Positions 41,487 to 51,229 of a DNA stretch of 64,000 nt are shown here, piece after piece (positions within the stretch are counted from its first letter, which is position 1; each line of letters begins with the position of its first letter). A program made the translations under genes and the position numbers. The notes below the pieces were generated by a model. The model was given only the letters and a program-made list of their open reading frames with translations, was not told the DNA's origin and made no database searches. Source of the stretch: Phycisphaerales bacterium (lineage in GTDB: Bacteria; Planctomycetota; Phycisphaerae; Phycisphaerales; JAGLTS01); contig JAGLTS010000013.1 of the NCBI GenBank assembly GCA_023135165.1, positions 1 to 64,000 on the forward strand, in the 5' to 3' direction.

Positions 41487-42437
41487 ATGGTCAAAGACCT
41501 TGTGCGCCTGGCACGTCCCCTAGATTGGACGAAGAACGTCTTCGTTCTGCCAGCCCTGATCTACAGCGGGGAGTGGCGAAGCACGATCGGACCCGGGCAG
41601 TGGGAACCGAACTGGACGGCGATCCTCGGCACGCTCGGAGCATTCATCGCATTCAGCCTGCTGGCCAGTGCGATTTATGCGGTCAACGACACGCTGGACC
41701 GTGACAAGGACCGTCTGCACCCGGTCAAATGCCGCCGGCCGGTGGCGAGCGGCGTTATCTCGCCATCGACGGCGACGACGTTCGCGCTCCTGCTCGCCGT
41801 GGCTGCGTTCGGCCTGTCCTCACAAATCAACCCACCTTACCTCACGGCGGCGCTGCTCATGTACGTGCTGCTACAAGTGGCGTACAACCTCGGGCTGAAG
41901 CGCATCATGCTGCTGGATGTGATGGCGATCTCCACGGGGTTCGTCCTTCGCGCGCTGGCGGGCGGTGCTGCGGTGCCCACTCGGGTTTCGCTGTGGCTGA
42001 TTCTCTGCGTCTTTTTCCTCTGTCTGTACCTGGGCTTTGTCAAAAGGATGTGCGACCTCCAGTCAGCCACCAAGCAAGGTGAGACGCAGTGGAGGTCACC
42101 GGCTGGGTACGACCACGAGGAGGACATCTCCTGGCTGCTCGGATTCACCGGCGTGCTGTCGATCGTGATGTACGTGATGTACGCGTTGTCGTCGCATACG
42201 ACTCGGCTCTTCGGGTACAGCGCGACGGCGTTCGTCTTGATGGTGCCGATCCCGATCATGGTGATGCACAGGATGTACATGTGCGCCAAGCGCGGCGAAT
42301 CGGACAGCCCGCTCGGGTCGCTTCGCCAAGACCCCGTGGTGATGATCGGCGGGATTTTGTTCCTGCTCGGCACGGTGACGATCATCTATGCACCGGGCGT
42401 CGACGATTTGATCCGGAAGTTCTTCCTTATGGAGTAG
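41487..42437 (+). CDS. UbiA family prenyltransferase, decaprenyl-phosphate phosphoribosyltransferase-like
   Basis: 'RPLDWTKNVFVLPALIYSGEW', 'NDTLDRDKDRLHPVKCRRPVASG' (NDxxDxxxD), multi-TM. Confidence 0.8.
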   Translation: MVKDLVRLARPLDWTKNVFVLPALIYSGEWRSTIGPGQWEPNWTAILGTLGAFIAFSLLASAIYAVNDTLDRDKDRLHPVKCRRPVASGVISPSTATTFALLLAVAAFGLSSQINPPYLTAALLMYVLLQVAYNLGLKRIMLLDVMAISTGFVLRALAGGAAVPTRVSLWLILCVFFLCLYLGFVKRMCDLQSATKQGETQWRSPAGYDHEEDISWLLGFTGVLSIVMYVMYALSSHTTRLFGYSATAFVLMVPIPIMVMHRMYMCAKRGESDSPLGSLRQDPVVMIGGILFLLGTVTIIYAPGVDDLIRKFFLME

Positions 42438-42446
42438 GAGCACGCC

Positions 42447-43721
42447 GTGCGCGGCAGCCTGTCACAGCGCCGGTGGTGGGGTGGAGCGGCGGTCGTCGCG
42501 CTCGTGTACATAGTGCTCGTCGGCGCGGTGATGGCGCTGACGTGGGGCTGGACGGACCGCACACCGGATTGGCCGATCGCGTCATACGATGAAAAAATGT
42601 ACCACAGGCCGGTGATTGAGCAGTTCGCACAGCAGTGGCCCGCGGTAGATCTGCGGGACTACGCGTCGGCGACGACGCCGGGATATCACCTGCTCGCCGC
42701 GGCGGTGTGGCGTCACACCAACCCGGCGACGGTGCGCGTGGTGAGCGGGCTTGCATGCGTACTTGCGCCGTTGTTGTTGTATGGGTTTGTGTCGCGCCGC
42801 CTCGGGCCAGGACCAGGCGCACTGATCACATGCACGGTCTGTTTGTGCAACTACGTGATCGGATCGGCTGCGTTTCTCACGACAGACAGCTTCAGCTTGA
42901 TCTTCGTGATCGTCGCGCTCGGGGCGATGCTGCGCGCGCTGGACGGGGCGGGTCGGCGGTGGCTGGTCATCGCGGCTGCGGCGGTCATCGCCGTCGTGCT
43001 CGTCCGGCAGATTCAGGTGTGGTTGTGCGGGCCGCTTCTTGTCACGGCGTGGCTGTGTCGAAAACACGATCGTGCGAGCCTGCCGATCGGCATGGCGGGT
43101 TGCGCAGCGGCGGGAGCTGCGGTCGCATACTTCCTGTGGCTGTGGGGCGGGCTGACACCACCCAGCTTCGCGGCGCAGCACGGCGGCGGATGGAACTTCG
43201 CGGCGATTCCATACATCCTCTCGCTCTTCGGACTGCTCGGGATCTGCTACATCGGGTTCCTCGCGCCGAGCCGATATGACAAGTCGGCTCTTCTCATCGG
43301 CGCTGCTGCGGGACTTGTCATTGCGCTTGTGTTCGTGACTGCGCCGAGCGAGCCGGCGGGTCGCTGGGCCGGTGTGATCTGGCTCGCGGCGGACAAGCTG
43401 CCGGTAATCGCCGGGCGGTCGGTGGTGTTCATCGTGCTGTGCCCGTTGGGCGGCGCAGCGGTGGCGCTGTGGGCATCGCGCACGTGGGACCGGGGCGGCG
43501 GGGTTCTGCTCTTGTCGCTGCTCGCATTCACCATCGCGCACACCGCCAACGCGCAAGCATGGCAGCGGTACTACGAACCGTTCCTCTTGATCCTCTGCGC
43601 CCTGCTCGCATCGCGCAGCGACGTGCGCCGGGCTTGGGCAATGCTCGGCATCGCCGTGCTCCTCATCGGGCTGGGCGTGGTGACAGCGGTGAAGGTGTAC
43701 GTGCCGATTGCGGGTGGTTGA
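42447..43721 (+). CDS. Multi-TM protein, possible GT-C-type glycosyltransferase
   Basis: First lumenal loop 'SYDEKMYHRPVIEQFAQQWPAVDLRDYASATTPGYHLLAA' (acidic pair, PGYH), many TM segments; follows the UbiA gene by 9 nt. Confidence 0.5.
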   Translation: MRGSLSQRRWWGGAAVVALVYIVLVGAVMALTWGWTDRTPDWPIASYDEKMYHRPVIEQFAQQWPAVDLRDYASATTPGYHLLAAAVWRHTNPATVRVVSGLACVLAPLLLYGFVSRRLGPGPGALITCTVCLCNYVIGSAAFLTTDSFSLIFVIVALGAMLRALDGAGRRWLVIAAAAVIAVVLVRQIQVWLCGPLLVTAWLCRKHDRASLPIGMAGCAAAGAAVAYFLWLWGGLTPPSFAAQHGGGWNFAAIPYILSLFGLLGICYIGFLAPSRYDKSALLIGAAAGLVIALVFVTAPSEPAGRWAGVIWLAADKLPVIAGRSVVFIVLCPLGGAAVALWASRTWDRGGGVLLLSLLAFTIAHTANAQAWQRYYEPFLLILCALLASRSDVRRAWAMLGIAVLLIGLGVVTAVKVYVPIAGG

Positions 43722-43736
43722 TGTGTGCGGGGGTCG

Positions 43737-44210
43737 TCAGGGCATCTGGATTCCGCCGGTCGGCGGCTGCGGGCTGGTCCCCGCCGGAGCACCTTGTGCG
43801 GGCATCGATGCGATGTGCTGGCTGATCTCGACGTACCGGTTGCGCAGCTCGTAGATGATCGTGGCGAGGTCCTTGGCCTCATCGTCCGTGAGGCTGCCCT
43901 TGCACTTGTCTTCGAGCACGGCGAGCAGGTCGATGTGGTGCCGTGCCAACTCAAGGCTGACAACAGCCTGACCCGTCTGTGGATCGGGGATACCGCCGAG
44001 GTAGAGCATCGCGGGCGTGACGAGCGTACTCATCAGTGTCTTGAAGTCAGCGGGAGGCAGTTCGCCCGGGCCGAGCTTCGCGCCAGTTGCGTCGCCGCCC
44101 TGGACCTTGGCATGGCGCTCCTTCTCGGCCATCTTGGACTTCTCCTGCTCAACCTCGGCCTTCCAGTCGGAGTCGATGTGCAGCTTCGGGCCTTCGTTCT
44201 GTTCTGCCAC
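43737..44210 (-). CDS. DUF1844 domain protein
   Basis: 'DFKTLMSTLVTPAMLYLGGIPDPQTGQAVVSLELARHHIDLLAVLEDKCKGSLTDDEAKDLATIIYELRNRYVE'; GTG start with AAAGGA upstream. Confidence 0.75.
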   Translation of the reverse strand: MAEQNEGPKLHIDSDWKAEVEQEKSKMAEKERHAKVQGGDATGAKLGPGELPPADFKTLMSTLVTPAMLYLGGIPDPQTGQAVVSLELARHHIDLLAVLEDKCKGSLTDDEAKDLATIIYELRNRYVEISQHIASMPAQGAPAGTSPQPPTGGIQMP

Positions 44211-44318
44211 TGGGGGGTCCTTTCGAGCGTGTATGTCCGGGCCAGCGTCGTCGTCGCAGCGCCAGCGTGACCACACTATAGGGGACAACGCGACGCAGCG
44301 GCGGCTGGATCGGGCACG

Positions 44319-44407
44319 GCTGAGGTCTATACACAACTCCGCCGCGGGGTTCGGATTGGTCGGGCTTGACGGTGAAGCGAGCCGCGGCGTCCCCGCCAGC
44401 GGTCCCC
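44319..44407 (+). repeat. Copy A of direct repeat
   Basis: GCTGAGGTCTATACACAACTCCGCCgcGGGGTTCGGA...AAGCGAGCCGCGGCGTCcCCGCCAGCGGTCCCC, matches copy B at 46986-47061. Confidence 0.9.
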
Positions 44408-44503
44408 CACACAGGCGAGCAACTCGCATCAGAGGGGCGGTGTGACCGCCTCGGGAAACGTGTATGAGGGCTGGATCGGGTACGGTGTGGTTGGGAGGTT
44501 GCT

Positions 44504-45355
44504 GTGTACTGCCGAGCGTGCGGGTACGCACTGTGGAGCATTTCTCCAGGCCGATGTCCCGAGTGCGGCGAGCCGTTCGCGCCGACGCAGTTCTCGTTTC
44601 GGCCGGGCGTGGTGAAGTTTCTCTGCCCACACTGCAAGCAGGCGTATGCCGGCACCGACCCGTTCGGGTTGCCCGCGCCGAGTCACTTCATGTGTGCCCG
44701 TTGCGGCAAGCCGGTGTCGGCGGATTGCATGATCGCGCTTCCGGGCGATGGCATTCCAGAAGAGGCCACCATCGCGCGGGATGCCCTGTGGCCCGATCGC
44801 AAGCGCATCGGACGACGGCGGGCCTTTTTCACGACCGTCGCGTGCGCCATGGTTCAGCCGGAGCGATTCGAAGGCGATCGCCTGCGGCGCGGTGATGTGG
44901 GTGAAGCCATCGGGTTTGCGAGCCTCGTTTCGCTGGGTGCGATTGTGCCGAACGCCCTGCTTCTCTTCCTGGCCGAAGCAATGATGAGCGGGTTGTCCGC
45001 GTGGCTCGCGCTCCGGCTCGTCGGCGTGTGCGTTGGGTTTGCCATCGCGTATCCGGTGATCGTGGTGAGTGTCTGGGCAATCGTGACGCATCTGCTGCTC
45101 AAGGTGATCGGTCGGCCGACCGAAGGGTTCAGCGCCACATACCGGGCGATGCTGTACGGGCAGGGCGCATTGTTGGTTGCGGCGATTCCCGTGATGGGAT
45201 GGGTTCTCGCCGCGACGTGGGTACTGGCCGCCTCCACCTTTGCGGTGAGTGCGGCTCAGCGAGTGGGCGCAGCCCGCGCGGCGCCGGCTGTACTGGCGCT
45301 GCCGGGACTGCTGATTGCGGGGATCGTGGTGGTCTTCGTGCTCTCGGTGATGTGA
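44504..45355 (+). CDS. Zinc-ribbon membrane protein (paralog 1)
   Basis: 'YCRACGYALWSISPGRCPECGEPFAPTQFSF...FLCPHCKQAY...FMCARCGKPV' followed by several TM segments; GTG start after GGGAGG. Confidence 0.75.
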   Translation: MYCRACGYALWSISPGRCPECGEPFAPTQFSFRPGVVKFLCPHCKQAYAGTDPFGLPAPSHFMCARCGKPVSADCMIALPGDGIPEEATIARDALWPDRKRIGRRRAFFTTVACAMVQPERFEGDRLRRGDVGEAIGFASLVSLGAIVPNALLLFLAEAMMSGLSAWLALRLVGVCVGFAIAYPVIVVSVWAIVTHLLLKVIGRPTEGFSATYRAMLYGQGALLVAAIPVMGWVLAATWVLAASTFAVSAAQRVGAARAAPAVLALPGLLIAGIVVVFVLSVM

Positions 45356-45479
45356 ACATCATCCGCCGGTGCGCGGCCACTGCGGTTCCGTCGCGTCCAC
45401 AGCGATGCCTCGCAAGTGGGGGTGACGTTCGCCGAAGAAATGGTTGATCGAGTAGGGTGTCATTGCGGGAGGTGCGTTG

Positions 45480-46940
45480 ATGCAGTGTCGCGACTGCGGC
45501 TATTCATTGTGGAACATCCCGCCGGGACGGTGCCCGGAGTGCGGCAAGGCGTTCGCGCCGACGGGTTTTACGTTTCGTCTCCGGGCGGTGAAGTTCCTCT
45601 GCCCGAACTGCAGGCAGGAGTACTACGGCACGGACTTGCAGGGGCTGCCCGTCCCGCGATCGTTCATGTGCGTGAACTGCGGCGAGCCCGTCGAGGCGGA
45701 CCAGATGATCGTGCTGCCGGCTGAAGGGGTGTCGGAGCGGATGGCATTGGCGGAGGCGGCGCCCTGGCGGATGCGGACAAACATCGGGTTGTGGAAGGCG
45801 TTCTGGAAGACGGTCGGCCGGTCCCTGACGCGCCCGGCGTCGGTCGTGCGGTGGTTACCCCCAGAAGGCGGGCTTGCCGAGGCGCTCGGCTTCGCGTGTC
45901 TGGCCGGGTTGTTCGTCACGCTGGTCGGGACGCTCCTTGTCGCGGCGGTCCTTCTGCCGATCGGTTTCTTCACAGGGGGCGGTCGGGGCATGCTCTCGCC
46001 GCTCTTGTTCCTTTCATCCGGCTGCGTGGGCGCTTCGATCGTGTATCTGGTCGTCGGCGTCGCGCTGTGGGCGGTGCTTGCCCATCTGGTGCTTCTTGTC
46101 ACGGGCAAGCGAGCGGGCGGATTCCGACTGACGTATCGCACAATGCTGTACGCGCAGGGGCCGATCGTCTTCGTGCTGATCCCTTCGTGTGGTTCGTACA
46201 TCGCCGGCGCATGGATGACTGTGAGCTGCGCTCTGATGCTGCGAGAAAGTCAAGGCGTGCACGGCGCTCGCGCGACGGCTGCGGCGCTGACGCTGCCCGT
46301 GTTGGCGATCATCGCGTACGCGGCCTTTATCATCACCGCTGTGACGATCGCATCCACCGTGAGCACGATGTCGGTTTCCGGACCGACGATGCCCTTATCG
46401 TCCGTGGCGGGCTTCGGACAGGGCCCGGCAGGGGCAATCACAGCGGCGGCGTCACCGGATGACGGTTCCGGGCCCGACCATGTGCTGCGGCTCGTGGCGG
46501 ACGGCTCGTTGTCCGTCGATGATCTCACGGACCCGTGGGCAGGCCCGCCAGCGACGAGCATCTTGATCGGCGAGCAAACGCTCGCGAGCATCGGCCTCCA
46601 ACCGCCCGGGGAGATCGATCAGTTGGCGAATGCGCTCGCCGCCGAGCGCGATGAGGCGGCATCGTGGTATATCTTCGTGGGCACCGTCTTCTGCTACGAC
46701 GGACTGGACCTGCGCACCACGCCCCCCGACGGCCACAGCGATGTGCTGGGATACATACTGGGCGGCAGCGGTAACGAAGGACCGGGGCAGCCCCGTAAGT
46801 ACACTGTCTGGTTCGCGGACGGCTCATGGCAGCGGATCTCGCGGAGCGAGATAAGTAATCTGATCGCACGAGAAAACGAACACCGCGCCTCGCGCGGCGT
46901 ACCGGCCATCCCGCTGCCTGAAGAAGCTGTTGCCCAATAG
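45480..46940 (+). CDS. Zinc-ribbon membrane protein (paralog 2) with extra C-terminal domain
   Basis: 'MQCRDCGYSLWNIPPGRCPECGKAFAPTGFTF...FLCPNCRQEYYGTDLQGLPVPRSFMCVNCGEPV' plus TM segments; collinear with 44504-45355. Confidence 0.75.
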   Translation: MQCRDCGYSLWNIPPGRCPECGKAFAPTGFTFRLRAVKFLCPNCRQEYYGTDLQGLPVPRSFMCVNCGEPVEADQMIVLPAEGVSERMALAEAAPWRMRTNIGLWKAFWKTVGRSLTRPASVVRWLPPEGGLAEALGFACLAGLFVTLVGTLLVAAVLLPIGFFTGGGRGMLSPLLFLSSGCVGASIVYLVVGVALWAVLAHLVLLVTGKRAGGFRLTYRTMLYAQGPIVFVLIPSCGSYIAGAWMTVSCALMLRESQGVHGARATAAALTLPVLAIIAYAAFIITAVTIASTVSTMSVSGPTMPLSSVAGFGQGPAGAITAAASPDDGSGPDHVLRLVADGSLSVDDLTDPWAGPPATSILIGEQTLASIGLQPPGEIDQLANALAAERDEAASWYIFVGTVFCYDGLDLRTTPPDGHSDVLGYILGGSGNEGPGQPRKYTVWFADGSWQRISRSEISNLIARENEHRASRGVPAIPLPEEAVAQ

Positions 46941-46985
46941 GCAGCATCGCACGATTCGGCAACGAACGGAACCGGGCGATCCCCC

Positions 46986-47061
46986 GCTGAGGTCTATACA
47001 CAACTCCGCCCTGGGGTTCGGACTAGCAAAGCGAGCCGCGGCGTCCTCGCCAGCGGTCCCC
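46986..47061 (+). repeat. Copy B of direct repeat
   Basis: GCTGAGGTCTATACACAACTCCGCCctGGGGTTCGGA...AAGCGAGCCGCGGCGTCtTCGCCAGCGGTCCCC-type; matches copy A. Confidence 0.9.
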
Positions 47062-47111
47062 GCTCAGCGTGCGTGATATGTACGCGAGGCGCCGATCACA
47101 CGACGACCGGC

Positions 47112-48536
47112 TCATCCGTTCCGTGGAATCACACGATCTGATGGGCCGAGCGTGTCCGCCACCTTCGTATTGAACTCCTCGTAGCCCGGCCGACCCATCA
47201 GGCCGAACGTCGCCTGCTTGCCGAGTTCGACAGCAGGTTGATCGTATGCGTTGATGTTCAGCATCAACCCGGCGTAGCTCGTCGCGATCTCCCACAGGGC
47301 GATGAACTGGCCGACGTAGTACGCATCGAGCGTCGGGAACGTGATCGTGAAGTTCGGTCGCTTGCTCTCGACAAGCGCATACTCCGTCGCGCGTTTCTCA
47401 GCGGCGAGCAGCGTCGTGAATGAAACGCCTTGCAGGTACTTCAGGTTCTCAACATCCAGGCCGGTCGGAATCGTGAGATCGCGCGGGAGCTTCCGCACGT
47501 CAACAAAGCCGATGACCTTGTCGTTCGGCCCTTCACGGTAGAGCTGGACCTGTGAGTGCTGATCCGTCGTGCCCAGCGCCTTGATGGGCGTCGCGCCCGC
47601 GAAGACTTCGTTGCCTTGTCGATCGACCTGTTTTCCAAGCGATTCCGCCCAGATTTGGCGATACCAGTCGGCGAGGCTGTAGAGCGCGTTGCAGTACGGC
47701 ATGAGCACGTGATTCGGTTTGCCTCGCTTGGTGAACTCGATCAGGAGAAACGCGAGCATGGCGGCGGGGTTGCTCGTCATGTCCCGGCGCGAGCACGGCG
47801 CATCCATGGATGCAGCCCCGTCGAGCAGCGCTTCGATGTCAATGCCGCACATCGCGGCGCTGAAGAGACCGACGGGTGAGAGCACGCTGAATCGCCCGCC
47901 CACGCCGTCCGGCACGGGGAGGTTGCGGTATCCCTCCGCATCGACGATCGATCGCATCGTGCCTCGGCTCGGGTCGGTGATCGCGATGATGTTGCGGTGG
48001 GCGTTGTCGCCGAGGCTGTTGATGAGAACGTCGCGCATGGTGATGAACTGCGCCGCGGTTTCCGCCGTCTCGCCTGACTTGCTGATGACGTTGACGAGCG
48101 TGCGCGACAGGCCGGGATCGACGGTCTCAGCGAAATCAAGGATGTCGCCCAGGAGCATGGGATCGACGTTGTCCACGACGAAGAGGCGAGGACCGGGCCT
48201 GATGCCGTCGGGAAGCAGGTTGTATGTCACCGGGTTCAGCGCGTTCTGCAAGGCGATGTTGCCGAGTGCGGAGCCGCCGATCCCCAGGACGATGAGCGTG
48301 TCGTACGTGCCTGCGCAGTCGTCGACGAGCCGGCGAATCGCCTTGGTGTGCGCACTGCGGGCAGGGTCGAACGGCAAGTCGCGGTAGGCGGTCTCGCCCG
48401 CTGCGCGCATAGCGTCAAGCTCTTCACCGTGCTCGGCGACGGCGGAGAGGGATGCTTCAAGATGCGCCGGGTCGAGGCCTTCATCACCGATGCGGTCGGA
48501 CAGGCAGTTGGCGTAGTCAAGAACGAGGTCGGGCAT
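47112..48536 (-). CDS. pgi: Glucose-6-phosphate isomerase
   Basis: 'VLGIGGSALGNIALQNAL', 'VISKSGETAETAAQFITMRD', 'ESLGKQVDRQG', 'EFNTKV' region. Confidence 0.88.
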   Translation of the reverse strand: MPDLVLDYANCLSDRIGDEGLDPAHLEASLSAVAEHGEELDAMRAAGETAYRDLPFDPARSAHTKAIRRLVDDCAGTYDTLIVLGIGGSALGNIALQNALNPVTYNLLPDGIRPGPRLFVVDNVDPMLLGDILDFAETVDPGLSRTLVNVISKSGETAETAAQFITMRDVLINSLGDNAHRNIIAITDPSRGTMRSIVDAEGYRNLPVPDGVGGRFSVLSPVGLFSAAMCGIDIEALLDGAASMDAPCSRRDMTSNPAAMLAFLLIEFTKRGKPNHVLMPYCNALYSLADWYRQIWAESLGKQVDRQGNEVFAGATPIKALGTTDQHSQVQLYREGPNDKVIGFVDVRKLPRDLTIPTGLDVENLKYLQGVSFTTLLAAEKRATEYALVESKRPNFTITFPTLDAYYVGQFIALWEIATSYAGLMLNINAYDQPAVELGKQATFGLMGRPGYEEFNTKVADTLGPSDRVIPRNG

Positions 48537-48621
48537 GGCATGACTCCGGGATGTGGGTTGCTGCTGGGGTGAGTTGCCGTCACGGGTCCGCGCTGAGACT
48601 GGTTTGGAGTAGGATACCGTG

Positions 48622-49200
48622 ATGCCCGGCGACATCGAAAATGACATCGACCGCGTGCTCATTGATCGAGACCGCATCGCCGCCCGCGTCGCGGAGCTTG
48701 GTCGTCAGATCGCAGCCGACCTGGAGCGTGACACGAAGCGTCACCCGAGTGACGAGCACGCCGGGGAGATCGTGCTGGTTCCAATCCTGACCGGGTCTAT
48801 CATCTTCCTGGCGGACCTGATCCGGAGCATGCCGCTGAAGATGCAGATCCGCGTGATTTCGGTGAGCAGCTATGCGGGGCGAACGACACAGAGCCGGGGC
48901 GCGCAGCTCGCCGGTGAGTTGCCGCCGGACATCGAGGGTTCGCATGTCTTGATCGTTGATGACATCCTCGATTCCGGACGGACGATTCGGCTGGTGCGAA
49001 AGCTGATCGCTGAGCGCAAGCCTGCGACCCTGCGGACGTGCGTTCTGCTTCGCAAGGAGATCCCCGAGGCTATGGCGACGCCTTGCGACTACGTCGGGTT
49101 TGACGTTCCCAACGAGTTCATCGTGGGGGCGGGGCTGGACTACAACGGGTACTACCGGAATCTGCCGGACCTTGTGACGCTTCGGCCGGAGGCGATGTGA
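48622..49200 (+). CDS. hpt: Hypoxanthine phosphoribosyltransferase
   Basis: 'VLVPILTGSIIFLADLIRSM', 'SSYAGRTTQSRG', 'HVLIVDDILDSGRTI', 'VGFDVPNEFIVGAGLDYNGYYRNLP'. Confidence 0.92.
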   Translation: MPGDIENDIDRVLIDRDRIAARVAELGRQIAADLERDTKRHPSDEHAGEIVLVPILTGSIIFLADLIRSMPLKMQIRVISVSSYAGRTTQSRGAQLAGELPPDIEGSHVLIVDDILDSGRTIRLVRKLIAERKPATLRTCVLLRKEIPEAMATPCDYVGFDVPNEFIVGAGLDYNGYYRNLPDLVTLRPEAM

Positions 49201-49802
49201 GCGTTCACGGTGACAAGGCGTGCTCTCGCGGTGCGGCCGATCCCTCACTGTCGAGCGAGGCAACGTCGGTTGCTGAGAGGCACGAGGCCCGGACGCTGCC
49301 CGCGCGTCTGCTCGACGACGGCGAACTCGTCATCCTGATGCTTCGGCCTCACCCGCTGTTTGTCCTCCTGCACCCGCTAGGTAGCCTCACCGGGCTGGCT
49401 GTCCTCACCGTGGTCGCCTGGTGGATCATCCGCCTCAGCCCAACCGGCCCGGGCGGCGGGCTGATGCTCACGGTCGGCGGGTCGCTCATTCTGCTTCGGC
49501 TCATCTGGTCCTGTCTGGAGTGGTACAACCGCGTCTACGTGCTCACCGATCGGCGCGTCATCAGGCGGCGCGGTGTGCTGCGGGTCAGCCTCTTTCAGGC
49601 CCCGCTTCGCCGCATCCAGCACCTGACGATGTACTTCTCAATCCGTGAACGGCTCTTTGGCATCGGCACGATCGGCTTCGCCACGGCGGGGACGGGCATC
49701 CCCGAAGCGTACTGGGTCATGGTTCGCCAGCCGCTCACCGTCCACCGCAGGATTCAGGAGACGATCGACAAGTACGCTGGCCATGTCGGCGATGCATCGT
49801 GA
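49197..49802 (+). CDS. Bacterial PH domain (bPH2/YdbS-like) membrane protein
   Basis: Two TM segments then 'YVLTDRRVIRRRGVLRVSLFQAPLRRIQHLTMYFSIRERLFGIGTIGFATAGT'; overlaps the hpt stop. Confidence 0.75.
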   Translation: MSVHGDKACSRGAADPSLSSEATSVAERHEARTLPARLLDDGELVILMLRPHPLFVLLHPLGSLTGLAVLTVVAWWIIRLSPTGPGGGLMLTVGGSLILLRLIWSCLEWYNRVYVLTDRRVIRRRGVLRVSLFQAPLRRIQHLTMYFSIRERLFGIGTIGFATAGTGIPEAYWVMVRQPLTVHRRIQETIDKYAGHVGDAS

Positions 49803-50045
49803 CACGTGCGATGTGAGATCCGACGCCTCGACCTGCCCGATCGCCGGCGTCGCCCGCAACCGGCGTGCGATGCGAAGCGTCGCGGGATCATCTACCATGA
49901 TGAGAGCGGCAGTTGGATCGGCGCAGCGGTTCGGTGGAACGCGCACAGCCGGCGTGTCTCCGTGAACCGGGGCGTTGCCAAGTTGTTGTGTGAGAGAGGG
50001 CATCGGGCTGCGCCCGTGCCCGGGCGGGGGTTGCTGGGAAGACCG

Positions 50046-50996
50046 ATGTCGTTGAATAGTGCGTCGAATTCGCGGATTCCGCAGGCCCTGTTGGGCGATG
50101 TGCCGTGCGTGCGATGCCGATACTCGCTGAAGGGTCTGTCGATCATCGGGGCGTGTCCGGAGTGTGGGACGCCGATCGGGACGACGATTCTCTTCACGGT
50201 GGACCCGCAGGCGCCACAGCTCCGACCGATGCGGCACCCCCGGCTGATGGGGGCTGCGGTGCTCCTTGCCTCGCTCTGTGGGTTGCTCTCCGCGCTGTTG
50301 CTGGTGACCCCCTCGGTGGCGGATGGCCTGCACGAGCTTCTCGGTTGGTTCACCGAGCCGAGCCTGCGCGCGATTCGCCGTCAGATGCCGTCGCTGGCCG
50401 TGATTCCGCTGCTGATCACACTCGTGTCGTGCTTGGTCATGTACCGCCCGGTGGTGGGGACGCCGATGAACTGCCGTGTGGGCGTGCTCGGCTCAATCAT
50501 CGGGTTTCTGCTGGTGATCGCATCGCTCTTGCTTCTGCAGTGGTTTGACGTTCAGCTCGGCCTGCGCGGGGCGTTCCACAAGGTGTCGCCGTACGATCGG
50601 CCGGATGAGATCACGCGGGCGCTGGTGCGCATCGTGTTCGACATCGGGCTCGTGACGATCTTCGTGCTGATTCGACCGTCGGCTCGGCTGCTCGTGTACC
50701 GCTCGCTGGCGCTGCGGATGGGGCGTGTCGGCCGACAGGCGCTGTACCCGATGGCAGCGGCAGCGGGGGCAGCAGCGATCGGGGATCTGCTGCGATACCT
50801 CGCGCTGCGGATGACTTCAGAGTTGGATATCGGGTCGTCGCCGCTTCAACTCATCGGCGACATCACTGTCTGGGTGAGTTGCAGCTTCATCGTGCTCGGC
50901 CTCCTGCGCTCGGTGGTTGATGGGTGGCACATCCGCCGTTCGCTTGTGGCGCCGAGCCCATCGCTTGATGACCTGCTCGCGTTTCGACGGTCGTGA
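50046..50996 (+). CDS. Zinc-ribbon multi-TM membrane protein
   Basis: 'VPCVRCRYSLKGLSIIGACPECGTPIGTTI' followed by several TM segments. Confidence 0.65.
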   Translation: MSLNSASNSRIPQALLGDVPCVRCRYSLKGLSIIGACPECGTPIGTTILFTVDPQAPQLRPMRHPRLMGAAVLLASLCGLLSALLLVTPSVADGLHELLGWFTEPSLRAIRRQMPSLAVIPLLITLVSCLVMYRPVVGTPMNCRVGVLGSIIGFLLVIASLLLLQWFDVQLGLRGAFHKVSPYDRPDEITRALVRIVFDIGLVTIFVLIRPSARLLVYRSLALRMGRVGRQALYPMAAAAGAAAIGDLLRYLALRMTSELDIGSSPLQLIGDITVWVSCSFIVLGLLRSVVDGWHIRRSLVAPSPSLDDLLAFRRS

Positions 50997-51229
50997 CTGC
51001 CAGCATGGCAGGCGGCAGAGGTCGACGGGGCGATCCTGTCAGATCCCAACAGGGCGCTTGTTTGTGTAACATCTTGTTGAATAGGTGTTTACAGTCATAC
51101 CGGGGGTGTCGCGGCTTGGCATCGCTGTTGCCATGACCGGGATGGCGAGGCGACCGTCTGCCAGGCGGTCTCCCGCGTCACTTCTTCCTGGAACGTCCAT
51201 ACACCCGCTGAGAAGTGGAGACCTGATTC

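Noticed and set aside
50997-51011. CTGCCA-GCA-TGGCAG hairpin just after the stop at 50996 as a terminator
   Set aside because: Short 6-bp stem and no T-tract; could be chance.
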